Shown here: one piece after another, positions 1-7,743 of the stretch
Numbering within the stretch: position 1 is the first letter of the stretch
Layout of the letters: every line of letters starts with the position of its first letter
Source of the DNA: Pseudomonadota bacterium
GTDB taxonomy: Bacteria; Myxococcota_A; Polyangia; GCA-2747355
Length of the DNA: 43,556 nt
Reading direction: 5' to 3'
Assembly (NCBI GenBank): GCA_002747355.1
Contig: PDPC01000040.1
Coordinates: forward strand, 1-43,556
Made by a program: the position numbers and the translations under genes
Notes under the pieces: generated by a model
Seen by the model: only the letters and a program-made list of their open reading frames with translations
Databases searched by the model: none
What the model was told of the DNA's origin: nothing

Positions 1-97
1 TCGTCGGTTGCTTGCTACCAGCAGGCGCCCTCCTCGCTCCTACGCCGTGATTCCGCATCCTTAGCGCAGCTCGGTCCGGTAAGTTGATCAGCGCTCT
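1..97 (+). repeat. Dispersed element family 1, copy A (truncated by window edge)
   Basis: This is the right-hand part of a repeat that recurs at 7591-7743, 22894-23052 and, inverted, at 33470-33628. It shares blocks such as CGCAGCTCGGTCCGG and ends in TCAGCGCTCT at 88-97. That end is the inverse complement of the AGAGCGCTGA seen at the other end of full copies. The left part lies outside the window. The stop codon of the minus-strand gene beside it (TAG, 98-96) is formed by one flanking T plus the first two bases of the element. No ORF in it looks functional. Confidence 0.85.
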
Positions 98-530
98 AGC
101 CGAGAAAGCTGGCGAAGCGACGATAGATCAGCCCGGCGCCAGGGATGGTGTCGATGAACGACGAGATCAGATCCCAATAGTCTCGATAAGCGACGATTGA
201 GCCTCCCTCTACCACCGCGTGGGTCGCGCCCTCGATCTGGATCGGCGACGTCCAGCTGAGACGGAAGGACATCCGCCAGCTGAAATAGAGGTTGGCCGCG
301 TCCCCGGTGCCGCCAAAGGTCTCGAAGCTCAGCTCGCGGCTGCGGGTCCGCAGCTTCTGAAGCATCTCGAAGAAGGCGTCGCGCCCCTCGAGCACCTGCA
401 GCGGGTCTTGAAAGCGCATCTGCGGGTGACAGAGCGCCTCGAGCTGCCTCAGGGCGCCCTCAACGTCGCCGGAGAAGGACTCCAAGGCCGCGCAGAGCGC
501 GGAGACCTGGCTCTCGTTTATCTTGCTCAT
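96..530 (-). CDS. SnoaL-like / NTF2-fold protein
   Basis: A 144-residue protein that looks like a small cone-shaped NTF2/SnoaL fold. It has an N-terminal helical part (about 5-35), the motif HPQMRFQDPLQVLEGRDAFF in which a ligand-pocket strand is followed by a helix, and then alternating strands with NLYFSWRMSF and GATHAVVEGGSIVAYRDYWD. The D-Y-W-D near residue 120 is typical of SnoaL-like polyketide-cyclase relatives. Family members bind or isomerise small hydrophobic ligands, but the substrate here cannot be told. The ATG at 530 was chosen because upstream in-frame sequence is low-complexity shadow coding. No strong Shine-Dalgarno site is visible. The stop codon is shared with the end of repeat copy A. 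Divergent to the next gene, 87 bp away. Confidence 0.7.
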   Translation of the reverse strand: MSKINESQVSALCAALESFSGDVEGALRQLEALCHPQMRFQDPLQVLEGRDAFFEMLQKLRTRSRELSFETFGGTGDAANLYFSWRMSFRLSWTSPIQIEGATHAVVEGGSIVAYRDYWDLISSFIDTIPGAGLIYRRFASFLG

Positions 531-617
531 GAGCGGGCACGTTAGCAGACCGAGAGGCGTCGACAATCGCGGGCTGTCATGGAGCGCACATTCGACCCGG
601 AGAGTCTCGCGTAAGAT

Positions 618-2222
618 GTGAATGTGTCCGCTGCTCGCAACGCCCTGCCCCTGGGCGCCGTCGCGCTCGCCCTCGCTGGTCTCTGCGCGTGCGCCGAGGA
701 CGCCCCAACCATCGGCCGCCGGGAGCTGCCGGTGGCGGCGCTCTGCACCGTCTTGGTGCGCACCGGCGGCAGCACCAACCAGCTCGACACGGAGAACGAT
801 TACATTCCCCATGTAGTCGCCTGTGAGCATGGCAACGCGACCGAGCCCGCCACCCTCGAGGCCCAGGCCGTCGCCGCCCGCGGCTACGCCTACTACAAGG
901 TCACCATCGAGAAGAAGACCCTCGACGACAGCCAAGGCGACCAGGTCTACGGCTGCCCGGGGCGTAATTTGGAAGACCTCTCGGCGACCCAGCGGGCGCG
1001 GATCAAGACCGCCGTCGCCAAGACCAAGGGGCAGATCCTGACCCACAACAGCCTCCTCATCGCGCCGTTCTACGTCGCCGGTAGCAGCACCAACAACGCC
1101 TCGTGCAAGCCGTCAGCGAGCCAACAATCGGGCACGGAAAAGCACGTCACCTACAACGAGGGCAAGAGCGGCAGCGCCGTCACACCGAGCTCCCTCGGCT
1201 CGAGCTCGAGTCCGCGCAACCGCGGCTGTATGTCGCAGCTCGGCGCGCTCTGCCTGGCGAAAAAGGGCTACGACTACCAGCAGATCCTGCGCTTCTACTA
1301 TGGCGCCGATATCACGATCGCCACCACCACCGGCAGCTGCGGCGGCGGCGGTCCTCCCACCTGTGTACCTCAACCGGAGGTCTGCAATGGCGCCGACGAT
1401 GACTGCGACGGCGTCATCGACGATGGCGACCCGGGGGGCGGCGCGGTCTGCGTGGTTGGCGGCGAGCAGGGCCCCTGCGCCCTCGGCCAGACGCGCTGTC
1501 AGGGAGGCGCGCTGATCTGTCAACAGACCGTCACCCCGCTCACCGAGAGCTGCAACGGCATCGACGATAACTGCAACGGCCAGGTCGACGATGTCCCCGG
1601 CGGCTGTGGCGCTTGCACTCCGAAGGCGGAGATCTGTAACGGCATCGACGACGACTGCGACGGCGTCATTGACGACGGTGACCCGCAAGGCGGGCAGGCC
1701 TGCTACACCGGCGGCAGCTGTCCGGTAGGCGTAACGAAGTGCACGCCGCAAGGGCTGGTCTGCACGCCCGCGCCCCGGCCAGAGGTCTGCAACGGGGTCG
1801 ATGACGACTGCAACGGGACGATCGATGACGTCCCCGGCGGCTGCGGCGGAGCAGGCGGGGCCAGCGACGGCGGGGCTGCCGGCTGCACGCCGACAAAGGA
1901 GCGCTGCAACGGCATCGATGACGACTGCGACGGGTTCCCCGACGAGAACGACCCAGGCGGCGGGGCGCCCTGCACGATCGTCGGCCCCCAGGGCTTCTCC
2001 GGCGTGCTGGCCTGCGTCGGCGGCAAGCTGACCTGCTGGAGCACGACCCCCGGCGGCGGAGGAGGAGGCCAGCCCCCCGATCCCACCCTTCCCGCCGAGC
2101 ACGGTGGGCAGCTCGAGGGCGCCTGCGCCGTCGGCGGCGCCGCGACCTCGCCCCCCCTGCCCCTCTCCCTGCTCGCCCTGCTGATGCTCGCCCGGCTCAG
2201 AGCTCGTCGACGCACTCCTTGA
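618..2222 (+). CDS. Secreted SpoIID/LytB-domain protein with five MopE-type metal-binding repeats
   Basis: About 534 residues. The N-terminus is a signal or lipoprotein peptide (hydrophobic stretch ending near LCACAED). A SpoIID/LytB-like region follows (about 45-245), recognised by AQAVAARGYAYY near residue 82 and by GHGVGMSQ-like RGCMSQLGALCLA with YDYQQILRFYYG near its end. The C-terminal half holds five CNGxDD(D/N)C(D/N)G motifs, with first Cys near residues 256, 312, 340, 391 and 430, as in the MopE copper-binding family. The tail has GACAVGGAA, a hydrophobic segment and Arg-rich end, like a MYXO-CTERM sorting signal. SpoIID proteins cut or bind glycan strands, so a cell-surface peptidoglycan role is inferred. 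The start is GTG at 618 or GTG at 624. The 3' end overlaps the convergent gene by 26 bp. Confidence 0.75.
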   Translation: MNVSAARNALPLGAVALALAGLCACAEDAPTIGRRELPVAALCTVLVRTGGSTNQLDTENDYIPHVVACEHGNATEPATLEAQAVAARGYAYYKVTIEKKTLDDSQGDQVYGCPGRNLEDLSATQRARIKTAVAKTKGQILTHNSLLIAPFYVAGSSTNNASCKPSASQQSGTEKHVTYNEGKSGSAVTPSSLGSSSSPRNRGCMSQLGALCLAKKGYDYQQILRFYYGADITIATTTGSCGGGGPPTCVPQPEVCNGADDDCDGVIDDGDPGGGAVCVVGGEQGPCALGQTRCQGGALICQQTVTPLTESCNGIDDNCNGQVDDVPGGCGACTPKAEICNGIDDDCDGVIDDGDPQGGQACYTGGSCPVGVTKCTPQGLVCTPAPRPEVCNGVDDDCNGTIDDVPGGCGGAGGASDGGAAGCTPTKERCNGIDDDCDGFPDENDPGGGAPCTIVGPQGFSGVLACVGGKLTCWSTTPGGGGGGQPPDPTLPAEHGGQLEGACAVGGAATSPPLPLSLLALLMLARLRARRRTP

Positions 2223-2664
2223 ACTTCTGCGGCGGATCGGCGCTGACCCGCGGCGCGCAGTCGACGGGCAAGAGGATCGAGTCTCCGGCGCCGAGATCGA
2301 CGCCCGCGAGGCGGCCGCAGACCAGCGTGGTTTTGCTCAGGCAGGCCTCGGTGAAGAAGCCCTGCACACGCACGGTCCAGCCGCCCTCCGCGGGCAGATC
2401 GTTAAAGACCACGGATCGGCCGAGGAGCGAGCCAAGATCAGCGAGGGAGTCGAGAATGCCGCTGGTCTTGATGCAAGCCGACTGAACCGTCAGGCCGTCG
2501 CGATCGCGCATCAGCTGCGCCCGAATGGCCAGCACCGTGTTCCAATCCAGCAGAGCTTGGTCACACTCGCCGAGCACGAGGTTGACGCGCAGCTCCTTGC
2601 CGCAGCCACCGCAAAGCAGCACGAGCAAAAGCAGCAGAGGCGTGGTCGACGTCCGCAGCATCAT
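2197..2664 (-). CDS. Small lipoprotein of unknown function
   Basis: A 155-residue lipoprotein. The N-terminus MMLRTSTTP is followed by a poly-Leu core and the lipobox LCGGC. The mature part has several cysteines (GECDQALL, VQSACIKTSG, EACLSKTTLVCG, DCAPR) that could form disulfides in the periplasm. I do not recognise a family. The start ATG at 2664 overlaps the stop of the upstream minus-strand gene by one base (TGATG), so the two are probably translationally coupled and work together. The 3' end overlaps the convergent SpoIID/MopE gene by 26 bp. Confidence 0.7.
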   Translation of the reverse strand: MMLRTSTTPLLLLLVLLCGGCGKELRVNLVLGECDQALLDWNTVLAIRAQLMRDRDGLTVQSACIKTSGILDSLADLGSLLGRSVVFNDLPAEGGWTVRVQGFFTEACLSKTTLVCGRLAGVDLGAGDSILLPVDCAPRVSADPPQKFKECVDEL

Positions 2665-3992
2665 CACGGCCCGAAGACGACCCGGGTGGTATCCGAGCGC
2701 GCCGAGAGGGCCACCAGCGTCGTGGTGACGACCGCAGCGACGCCGATGGCGGCCCAGACCCACCAGCGCCGATACCAAGGAGGTGCTCCTGCGAGCTTGG
2801 ACTCGCGTGGGGACATCGTCCGCCCCTTCCCGCCGTCGCCAAGCTCGGACAACAGGAGGCCTGCGGCGCGCTCAAGGGTCACGCCCCGCGCGCCCTTGCC
2901 GCCATCAAACGCAGCGCTGAGCTGCCGCGTAAACGCCAACGCCGCGCCTTGAGAGCCGCTCGGCGACAAGGCACCCCTCTTCGGCAGCAAGCGCAGGACG
3001 AAGCGATCTGGCCGCAAGCGCACACTCGCGACCAAGGCGAGGCTCGCCGAGGCCTCTCGCAATACGCCGCCGACGAACCTGGCGTCGGCGGCCTCTCGAT
3101 GGGAGATACAATGCACCAGGGCCTGCTCGCTGGGCCGACCAGGCAGCTGCACGGCGCAGCCCAGGGGGCGGGCCTCGAGACGCATCGCTCGCGTGCCACC
3201 GAGGCGAGCTCGCAGTGTCTTGCAGGTCGGCTGCTTGTCGTCGCAGGCGCCGAGCACGACGTAGTGAGTCCCGGCGGCGATCTGCAACGCCCCCCCGCGC
3301 ACCGTCGGCCCCTTACCGTCGACGAGCAAGGCATCGGCGGTCAGCGGCGCGTCGAGGCGACAGGCCACCTGCTGTCGTGGCCGACGTACAGCCTTGCGGT
3401 AGGCGCGCACCAGCGCAGGGGGCAGCAACCCGCCATCGGGGAGCGGCGACGAGGGCAGCTGCGCCGAGCGGACGAAGCTCGCCGCCGCGGCCTGAGGATC
3501 GCCTGCGCTCCACTGACACACGCCAAGCCAGAGGTTCACGTCGGCCAGCAGGCGATGGGCTCGCTGGCTGCGGGTCTCGTCGGTGTCCGCGATCTGACGA
3601 CCGAGCTCCTGCTCTGTGATCGAAAGCAGCGAGACGCAGCCTGCGAAGTTTGTACGAAGGAAGAGCTTGCGGCTGCGGGCAAGGGCGGCGGTGGCTCGAG
3701 CTCGGGCGATGGCGGCAGCCCCACGGGCGCCATGGATGAGGCGCCCGCGGCGTCGGGCGACACGCCCCAACCCTGCCCCCAGACGCGGCGCTGGGCAGCG
3801 ATCGCCAGCAGCGAGGAGCACGATCAGCTCCTCGCTGGCAGCCCCCGGTGCGGGGCGCTGTCGGGGGGCGGCCAGCCCCTCCGCCGCGAAGGACACGACG
3901 GCGACGGACAGGGCTAGGGCGACTGCGCTACACTGTTCGCGTCGACGACTGCGGCGGTAGTCCCCGCGCCTCGATGAGACAACTGCGCACAC
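2664..3992 (-). CDS. Envelope protein with TPR-like region, PEGA-like domain and C-terminal membrane segment
   Basis: About 442 residues if the GTG at 3992 is used. A signal peptide (hydrophobic AVALALSVAVVSFAA, ending near GLAA) is followed by an Ala/Arg-rich stretch. Next comes a TPR-like helical part (RSRKLFLRTNFAGC to DPQAAAASFVRSAQLP) and a PEGA-like beta region near ADALLVDGKGPTVRGG with GTHYVVLGA. A single membrane helix lies near the C-terminus (WWVWAAIGVAAVVTTTLVAL). This architecture is common in Myxococcota envelope proteins of unknown function. It is coupled to the downstream lipoprotein. The start is uncertain: no ATG or Shine-Dalgarno site fits, and the gene begins only 18 bp from the divergent kinase gene. 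Confidence 0.6.
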   Translation of the reverse strand: MCAVVSSRRGDYRRSRRREQCSAVALALSVAVVSFAAEGLAAPRQRPAPGAASEELIVLLAAGDRCPAPRLGAGLGRVARRRGRLIHGARGAAAIARARATAALARSRKLFLRTNFAGCVSLLSITEQELGRQIADTDETRSQRAHRLLADVNLWLGVCQWSAGDPQAAAASFVRSAQLPSSPLPDGGLLPPALVRAYRKAVRRPRQQVACRLDAPLTADALLVDGKGPTVRGGALQIAAGTHYVVLGACDDKQPTCKTLRARLGGTRAMRLEARPLGCAVQLPGRPSEQALVHCISHREAADARFVGGVLREASASLALVASVRLRPDRFVLRLLPKRGALSPSGSQGAALAFTRQLSAAFDGGKGARGVTLERAAGLLLSELGDGGKGRTMSPRESKLAGAPPWYRRWWVWAAIGVAAVVTTTLVALSARSDTTRVVFGP

Positions 3993-4010
3993 CTCGCGCT
4001 GGGCCAGGTG

Positions 4011-5909
4011 ATGAGCAAAACCCGCTACGAGCTGCTCAATCGCATCGCCATCGGAGGCACCGCCGAGGTCTTTCGTGCGCAAGCGGTCGTCGCTGGCGAG
4101 CGCCGAAAGGTGGTCCTCAAGCGGGTGTTGCCGCAGCTGGCCCGTGATGAGCGCTTCCGTCGGCTCTTCGCCGACGAGGCCCGCTTCGCCGCCGCGCTCG
4201 AGCACCCCAACATCGTCCGGATCCTCGACTTCGGCGAGCTCGACGGGACCTGCTTTCTCGCTCTCGAGGAGATCGAAGGCCATGACTTGAGCCGGCTTCT
4301 CGCCTTCAGCGCAGAGGCCGGGCAGCGCGTCCCCGCGCCGCTGGCCGCGCTGATCGTCGCGCGCGTGGCGCGGGCGTTGGCCTTCGCCCACGAGCAGGTC
4401 AGCGCTGAAGGAGTGCCGCTGCAGATCATCCATCGAGATGTCTCACCTCAGAACATCCTAGTGTCCTTTCAAGGGGATGTGAAGCTGACCGACTTCGGCA
4501 TCGCCGAGAGCGCGCTCGCCGCTGGCGACGCACCGCAACCTCAGGGCGTGCGCGGCAAGCCGGCCTACATGGCGCCGGAGCAGGCCGACTCACGGCCCCT
4601 CGACCACCGCAGCGACCTCTTCGCTCTCGGCTGCGTGCTCTATGAGCTCCTCGGCGGCGCGCCCCCCTTCGCTGCTGACAATGACGCCGAGACGCTGCGA
4701 CGCCTGCGGAGCTTTCTCCCGCGACCGAAGGTGTTGTCGCTCGAGGCTCCAACGCCGCTCCGCGGCGCCCTCGATCAGCTGCTGCGCCGTCTCCCGAGGG
4801 AGCGCCTGCAGCACGCCGACGCCCTGATCGCTAAGCTCGAGCCTTACCTCGCCGAGTGCGGCGAGGCAGCCACGGAGGCCGCCCTCGGGCGCTGGGCACG
4901 CGAGCTCGACCAGGAGGCCAGCGCCCAGCCCGATGTCAACACCCCTGCGGCGATGGTCGACGACGCTGTGCGCGCGCTGCTCGGCGATCCCCAGCTCGAC
5001 TCGAGCGAAGAAACCCTTGGTCTGGACGCCCCTCAGGACGGCCGTCCCCGGACCTCCACGCAGCAGGTGCCGACATCGCTGCCCTCACCCGTGGCCGACG
5101 TCCCACAACGAGACGCCGCGCCAGAGCCCTCAGCCCCCGAGCCCCTCCCCCAGCGAAAGAGGATCCGCACCGCCCGCTCCGTCGCTCCAGCGAGCGCGAT
5201 AACGATCGCCGGGTTGGCGCCGAAGGAGCCCCCGACCTACACACCTGAGGAGCCAGCGCGAGGCGAAGGGACCGCCAAGGTGCGACGCGCGGCGCCTCCC
5301 CGGCAGCGGAGCCCGCTGCCCTGGCTGATCGCCGCCGTCGCCGTCCTCGTCGCCGGCGGCGTGGTTGTCTGGGCGCTGCTGCGCTCGCCCACAACCGATC
5401 GACACATCTACGTCGCGCCCCGCATGGACGCCGGACGCCGGCATGTAGCAGACAGCGCCACCCCGAGACGATCCGCGACGATCCGCATCGAGAGCCTCCC
5501 TACGGGAGCCAAGGTGCGCCTCGATGGCGAAGCGCGCGGTAGCACGCCGCTGAGCTTGCGGCTGCCAGGCAAAGCCGCGGTGCTGACGCTGAGCAAGCCC
5601 AGCTATCACACCCGCACCCTGCGCCTCTCGAAGCGGCCCCAGAGCCCGGTCGTGGTGAAGCTCCGACGACGTCTTCGCGGAGTGAGCCGTAAGCGAGGAG
5701 GCGTTGGCTTTCTGACGATCAACTCGCTGCCCTGGTCGAAGGTCTATGTCGACGGACGCTATCTCGGCAACACGCCGCTGGTCTCCCGCCACCTCCGCGC
5801 CGGAAGGCGACGACTCCTGCTCAAGGACGGCCGCGGGCGCGTACGCAAGCGCCTGCGGGTGCAGATCATCGCTGGCAAACGCCACCGCTTCAGCTTCGAT
5901 CTTCGCTAG
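4011..5909 (+). CDS. Membrane Ser/Thr protein kinase with two C-terminal PEGA domains
   Basis: 632 residues. The kinase domain (about 5-285) has the glycine loop IGGTAEVF, catalytic Lys37 (VVLKR), HRDVSPQN with Asp143, DFG at 161-163 (TDFGIAES), and YMAPEQ. It looks active, and HRDVSPQN is the usual myxobacterial form. A Pro-rich linker leads to one membrane helix (about 436-457, PWLIAAVAVLVAGGVVVWAL). Outside are two PEGA domains, with TIRIESLPTGAKVRLDGEAR and FLTINSLPWSKVYVDGRYLG as their starts. A GTG directly precedes the chosen ATG. The FHA-sigma54 regulator follows after 45 bp in the same direction. FHA domains bind phosphothreonine, so a kinase-to-regulator link is a fair inference. 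Its signal is unknown. Confidence 0.9.
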   Translation: MSKTRYELLNRIAIGGTAEVFRAQAVVAGERRKVVLKRVLPQLARDERFRRLFADEARFAAALEHPNIVRILDFGELDGTCFLALEEIEGHDLSRLLAFSAEAGQRVPAPLAALIVARVARALAFAHEQVSAEGVPLQIIHRDVSPQNILVSFQGDVKLTDFGIAESALAAGDAPQPQGVRGKPAYMAPEQADSRPLDHRSDLFALGCVLYELLGGAPPFAADNDAETLRRLRSFLPRPKVLSLEAPTPLRGALDQLLRRLPRERLQHADALIAKLEPYLAECGEAATEAALGRWARELDQEASAQPDVNTPAAMVDDAVRALLGDPQLDSSEETLGLDAPQDGRPRTSTQQVPTSLPSPVADVPQRDAAPEPSAPEPLPQRKRIRTARSVAPASAITIAGLAPKEPPTYTPEEPARGEGTAKVRRAAPPRQRSPLPWLIAAVAVLVAGGVVVWALLRSPTTDRHIYVAPRMDAGRRHVADSATPRRSATIRIESLPTGAKVRLDGEARGSTPLSLRLPGKAAVLTLSKPSYHTRTLRLSKRPQSPVVVKLRRRLRGVSRKRGGVGFLTINSLPWSKVYVDGRYLGNTPLVSRHLRAGRRRLLLKDGRGRVRKRLRVQIIAGKRHRFSFDLR

Positions 5910-5954
5910 CATCTGGGCTACTGTAACGGGCCCTCAACAAGCTCGGACGACGTG

Positions 5955-7379
5955 ATGAGCACAGCACGACCGATCGCGACCACACGGGTCGTCGACGATG
6001 CCGATAACCCTCGCTTGCTGCGGCGCAAGATCCGCCTCGAGGTGCTGCGTGGCCCCGATACTGGCAAGAGCGTCGAGGCCAGCAGCGAAGAGATCAGCAT
6101 CGGCACGCTGCCGACCAACGAGTTCGTGCTCGCCGATCCCTCCGTGTCCCGCTACCACCTCCGGGTCACCGCCAGCGTACGGGGCTTCGTGATCACCGAC
6201 CTCGACAGCACCAACGGCACCTGGATCAGCGGCCTCCGGGTCCGTGAGGTCACGGCGGCCGGCGCCGTAGAGGCGCGCCTCGGCGACACGGCGATCCGCA
6301 TCTCGCCGCTCCCCGACGAGGTCGAGGTGCCGCTCTCGCAGGGCGATCGCTTGGGCTCGATGCTCGGCCGCAGCCCCCAGATGCGCGCCCTCTTCGCCCA
6401 GATCGAGGCGGTGGGGCGCGCCGACGCGACGGTTCTGATCGAGGGCGAGACGGGCACGGGCAAGGAGCTTCTGGCCGAGGAGATCCATCGAGCCAGCGCG
6501 CGCAAGGATAAACCCTTCATCATCGTCGACTGTGGAGCGCTGCCCGACAACCTGATCGAGAGCGAGCTCTTCGGCCACACCCGCGGTGCGTTCACCGGCG
6601 CGTCCGGGGAGCGGGCGGGCGCCTTCGAGGTCGCTCACGGCGGCACGCTCTTTCTCGATGAGATTGGCGAGATGACACCCGCGGCCCAGCCGCGGCTGCT
6701 CCGCGTGCTCGAGCGCCGTCAGGTCAAGCGGGTCGGCAGCGATCGCTACCGTGAGGTCGATGTCCGGATCGTCGCCGCTACCAACCGTGACCTACGACTG
6801 GCCGTCAACGAGGGCACCTTCCGCCCGGACCTCTTTTATCGACTCTCGGTGCTGCGGCTGCGCCTGCCGCCGCTGCGCGAGCGCCCCGAAGACGTCGAGC
6901 TGCTGGCGCGCCACTTCCTCGAGCACTTCGCCCAGAGGCTGGCGCCGGGCAAGCCTACGCCGCCAATCGGTCCAGAGACCTTGCAGCGCCTGGTCGGCTA
7001 CCGCTGGGCAGGCAACGTTCGCGAGTTACGCAACTTCATGCAGCGGGTCGCGCTGATGGCCCATGGCGCTGGCCTCGGCCCCGCCGCGAGCCTCCCGATC
7101 GAAGGCGATCTGCCCCAGACGAGCAAACTCAACGCGAGCCCGCCACCGCTGCCCCCCGACGCCGCGAGACCAAGGGACGCCCCTGGTGGAGCCTCGGTCG
7201 CCGTTGATCTGCCCTACAAAGAGGCGAAAGCGCAGTGGATCGACAGCTTCGAGACCACCTACGTCAAGACGCTCCTCAATCGCTGCGATCAGAATGTTGC
7301 CGCCGCTGCACGTGAAGCTGGCGTCGATCGGACCTATCTATTTCGATTGATCCGCAAATACAACCTCCGCGATGGATGA
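5955..7379 (+). CDS. FHA-domain sigma-54-dependent transcriptional activator
   Basis: 474 residues. The N-terminal FHA domain (about 27-115) has ISIGTLPTNEFVLAD, SRYHLRV and DLDSTNGTWI, the canonical phosphothreonine-binding loops. The AAA+ domain (about 125-360) has Walker A GETGTGKE (164-171), the sigma-54 contact loop GAFTGA (211-216) and Walker B LFLDEIGE (Asp235-Glu236). A Fis-type helix-turn-helix ends the protein (NVAAAAREAGVDRTYLFRLIRKYNL). It is therefore an intact enhancer-binding protein whose input domain is FHA instead of a response-regulator receiver. It follows a Ser/Thr kinase gene after 45 bp, so phosphorylation-dependent control by that kinase is likely but unproven. A GTG lies directly before the chosen ATG. 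Confidence 0.92.
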   Translation: MSTARPIATTRVVDDADNPRLLRRKIRLEVLRGPDTGKSVEASSEEISIGTLPTNEFVLADPSVSRYHLRVTASVRGFVITDLDSTNGTWISGLRVREVTAAGAVEARLGDTAIRISPLPDEVEVPLSQGDRLGSMLGRSPQMRALFAQIEAVGRADATVLIEGETGTGKELLAEEIHRASARKDKPFIIVDCGALPDNLIESELFGHTRGAFTGASGERAGAFEVAHGGTLFLDEIGEMTPAAQPRLLRVLERRQVKRVGSDRYREVDVRIVAATNRDLRLAVNEGTFRPDLFYRLSVLRLRLPPLRERPEDVELLARHFLEHFAQRLAPGKPTPPIGPETLQRLVGYRWAGNVRELRNFMQRVALMAHGAGLGPAASLPIEGDLPQTSKLNASPPPLPPDAARPRDAPGGASVAVDLPYKEAKAQWIDSFETTYVKTLLNRCDQNVAAAAREAGVDRTYLFRLIRKYNLRDG

Positions 7380-7476
7380 ACGCATCGCGAGACGCGAGAC
7401 ACTCATCCACAGTTCACGTGACATCAGACGATGAAGGTTGTAACCAGTCTTCTGCGGCAACCGACACGAGACACAT

Positions 7477-7578
7477 ATGACGACCAATACCAAGGTGCGC
7501 CACCGCTGGCGCATCGTCGCGATCACCATCGTCCTTCAGCTCTTCCTGGGCGCCTTCTACGCCTGGGCCATCGCGTAA
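7477..7578 (+). pseudogene. N-terminal stub of an OFA-type MFS transporter
   Basis: A 33-residue ORF starting at ATG 7477 encodes a short basic leader followed by WRIVAITIVLQLFLGAFYAW. This matches the first membrane helix of oxalate/formate antiporter-like major facilitator proteins, which characteristically read RW..V....LQL.LGA.YAWS. A TAA stop follows at once, and 12 bp later repeat copy B begins (7591). The remaining eleven helices are absent. The simplest reading is that insertion of, or recombination at, the repeat removed the rest of the gene. It could instead be a genuine one-helix micropeptide. The identification rests on one helix only. Confidence 0.5.
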
Positions 7579-7590
7579 TACCGACGCGCT

Positions 7591-7743
7591 AGAGCGCAGA
7601 CCAACGTACCTCCCGTCGCCGCGCTGGTCTGCGACATCACAGCGGTTTTCGCTCGTCGGTTGCGTGCTACGAGCAGGCGCCCTTTTCGCGCCTACGCCGT
7701 GATTCCGCATCCTTCGCGCAGCTCGGTCCGGTCTCAGCGCTCT
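7591..7743 (+). repeat. Dispersed element family 1, copy B
   Basis: A 153-bp copy that begins AGAGCGCAGA and ends TCAGCGCTCT (imperfect terminal inverted repeats). The interior shares long blocks with the copies at 22894-23052 and 33470-33628, for example CGCCGCGCTGGTCTGCGACA. This copy lacks about six bases just before its right end compared with copies C and D. It lies between the transporter stub and a convergent lipoprotein gene, whose TAG stop (7744-7742) is made of one flanking T plus the element's first two bases. No transposase is encoded. It resembles a MITE or a complex REP-type element. Confidence 0.9.

Noticed and set aside
1113-2102. Minus-strand 329-codon frame
   Set aside because: Antisense of the MopE repeats of the plus-strand gene; the periodic AVAVVIDAV pattern is the complement of the CNGIDDDCDG repeats.
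7414-7710. Small frame containing NRCDVADQRGDGR, similar peptide also at 22888-23223
   Set aside because: The shared peptide comes from dispersed repeat family 1, not from a conserved protein; no start or Shine-Dalgarno site fits.
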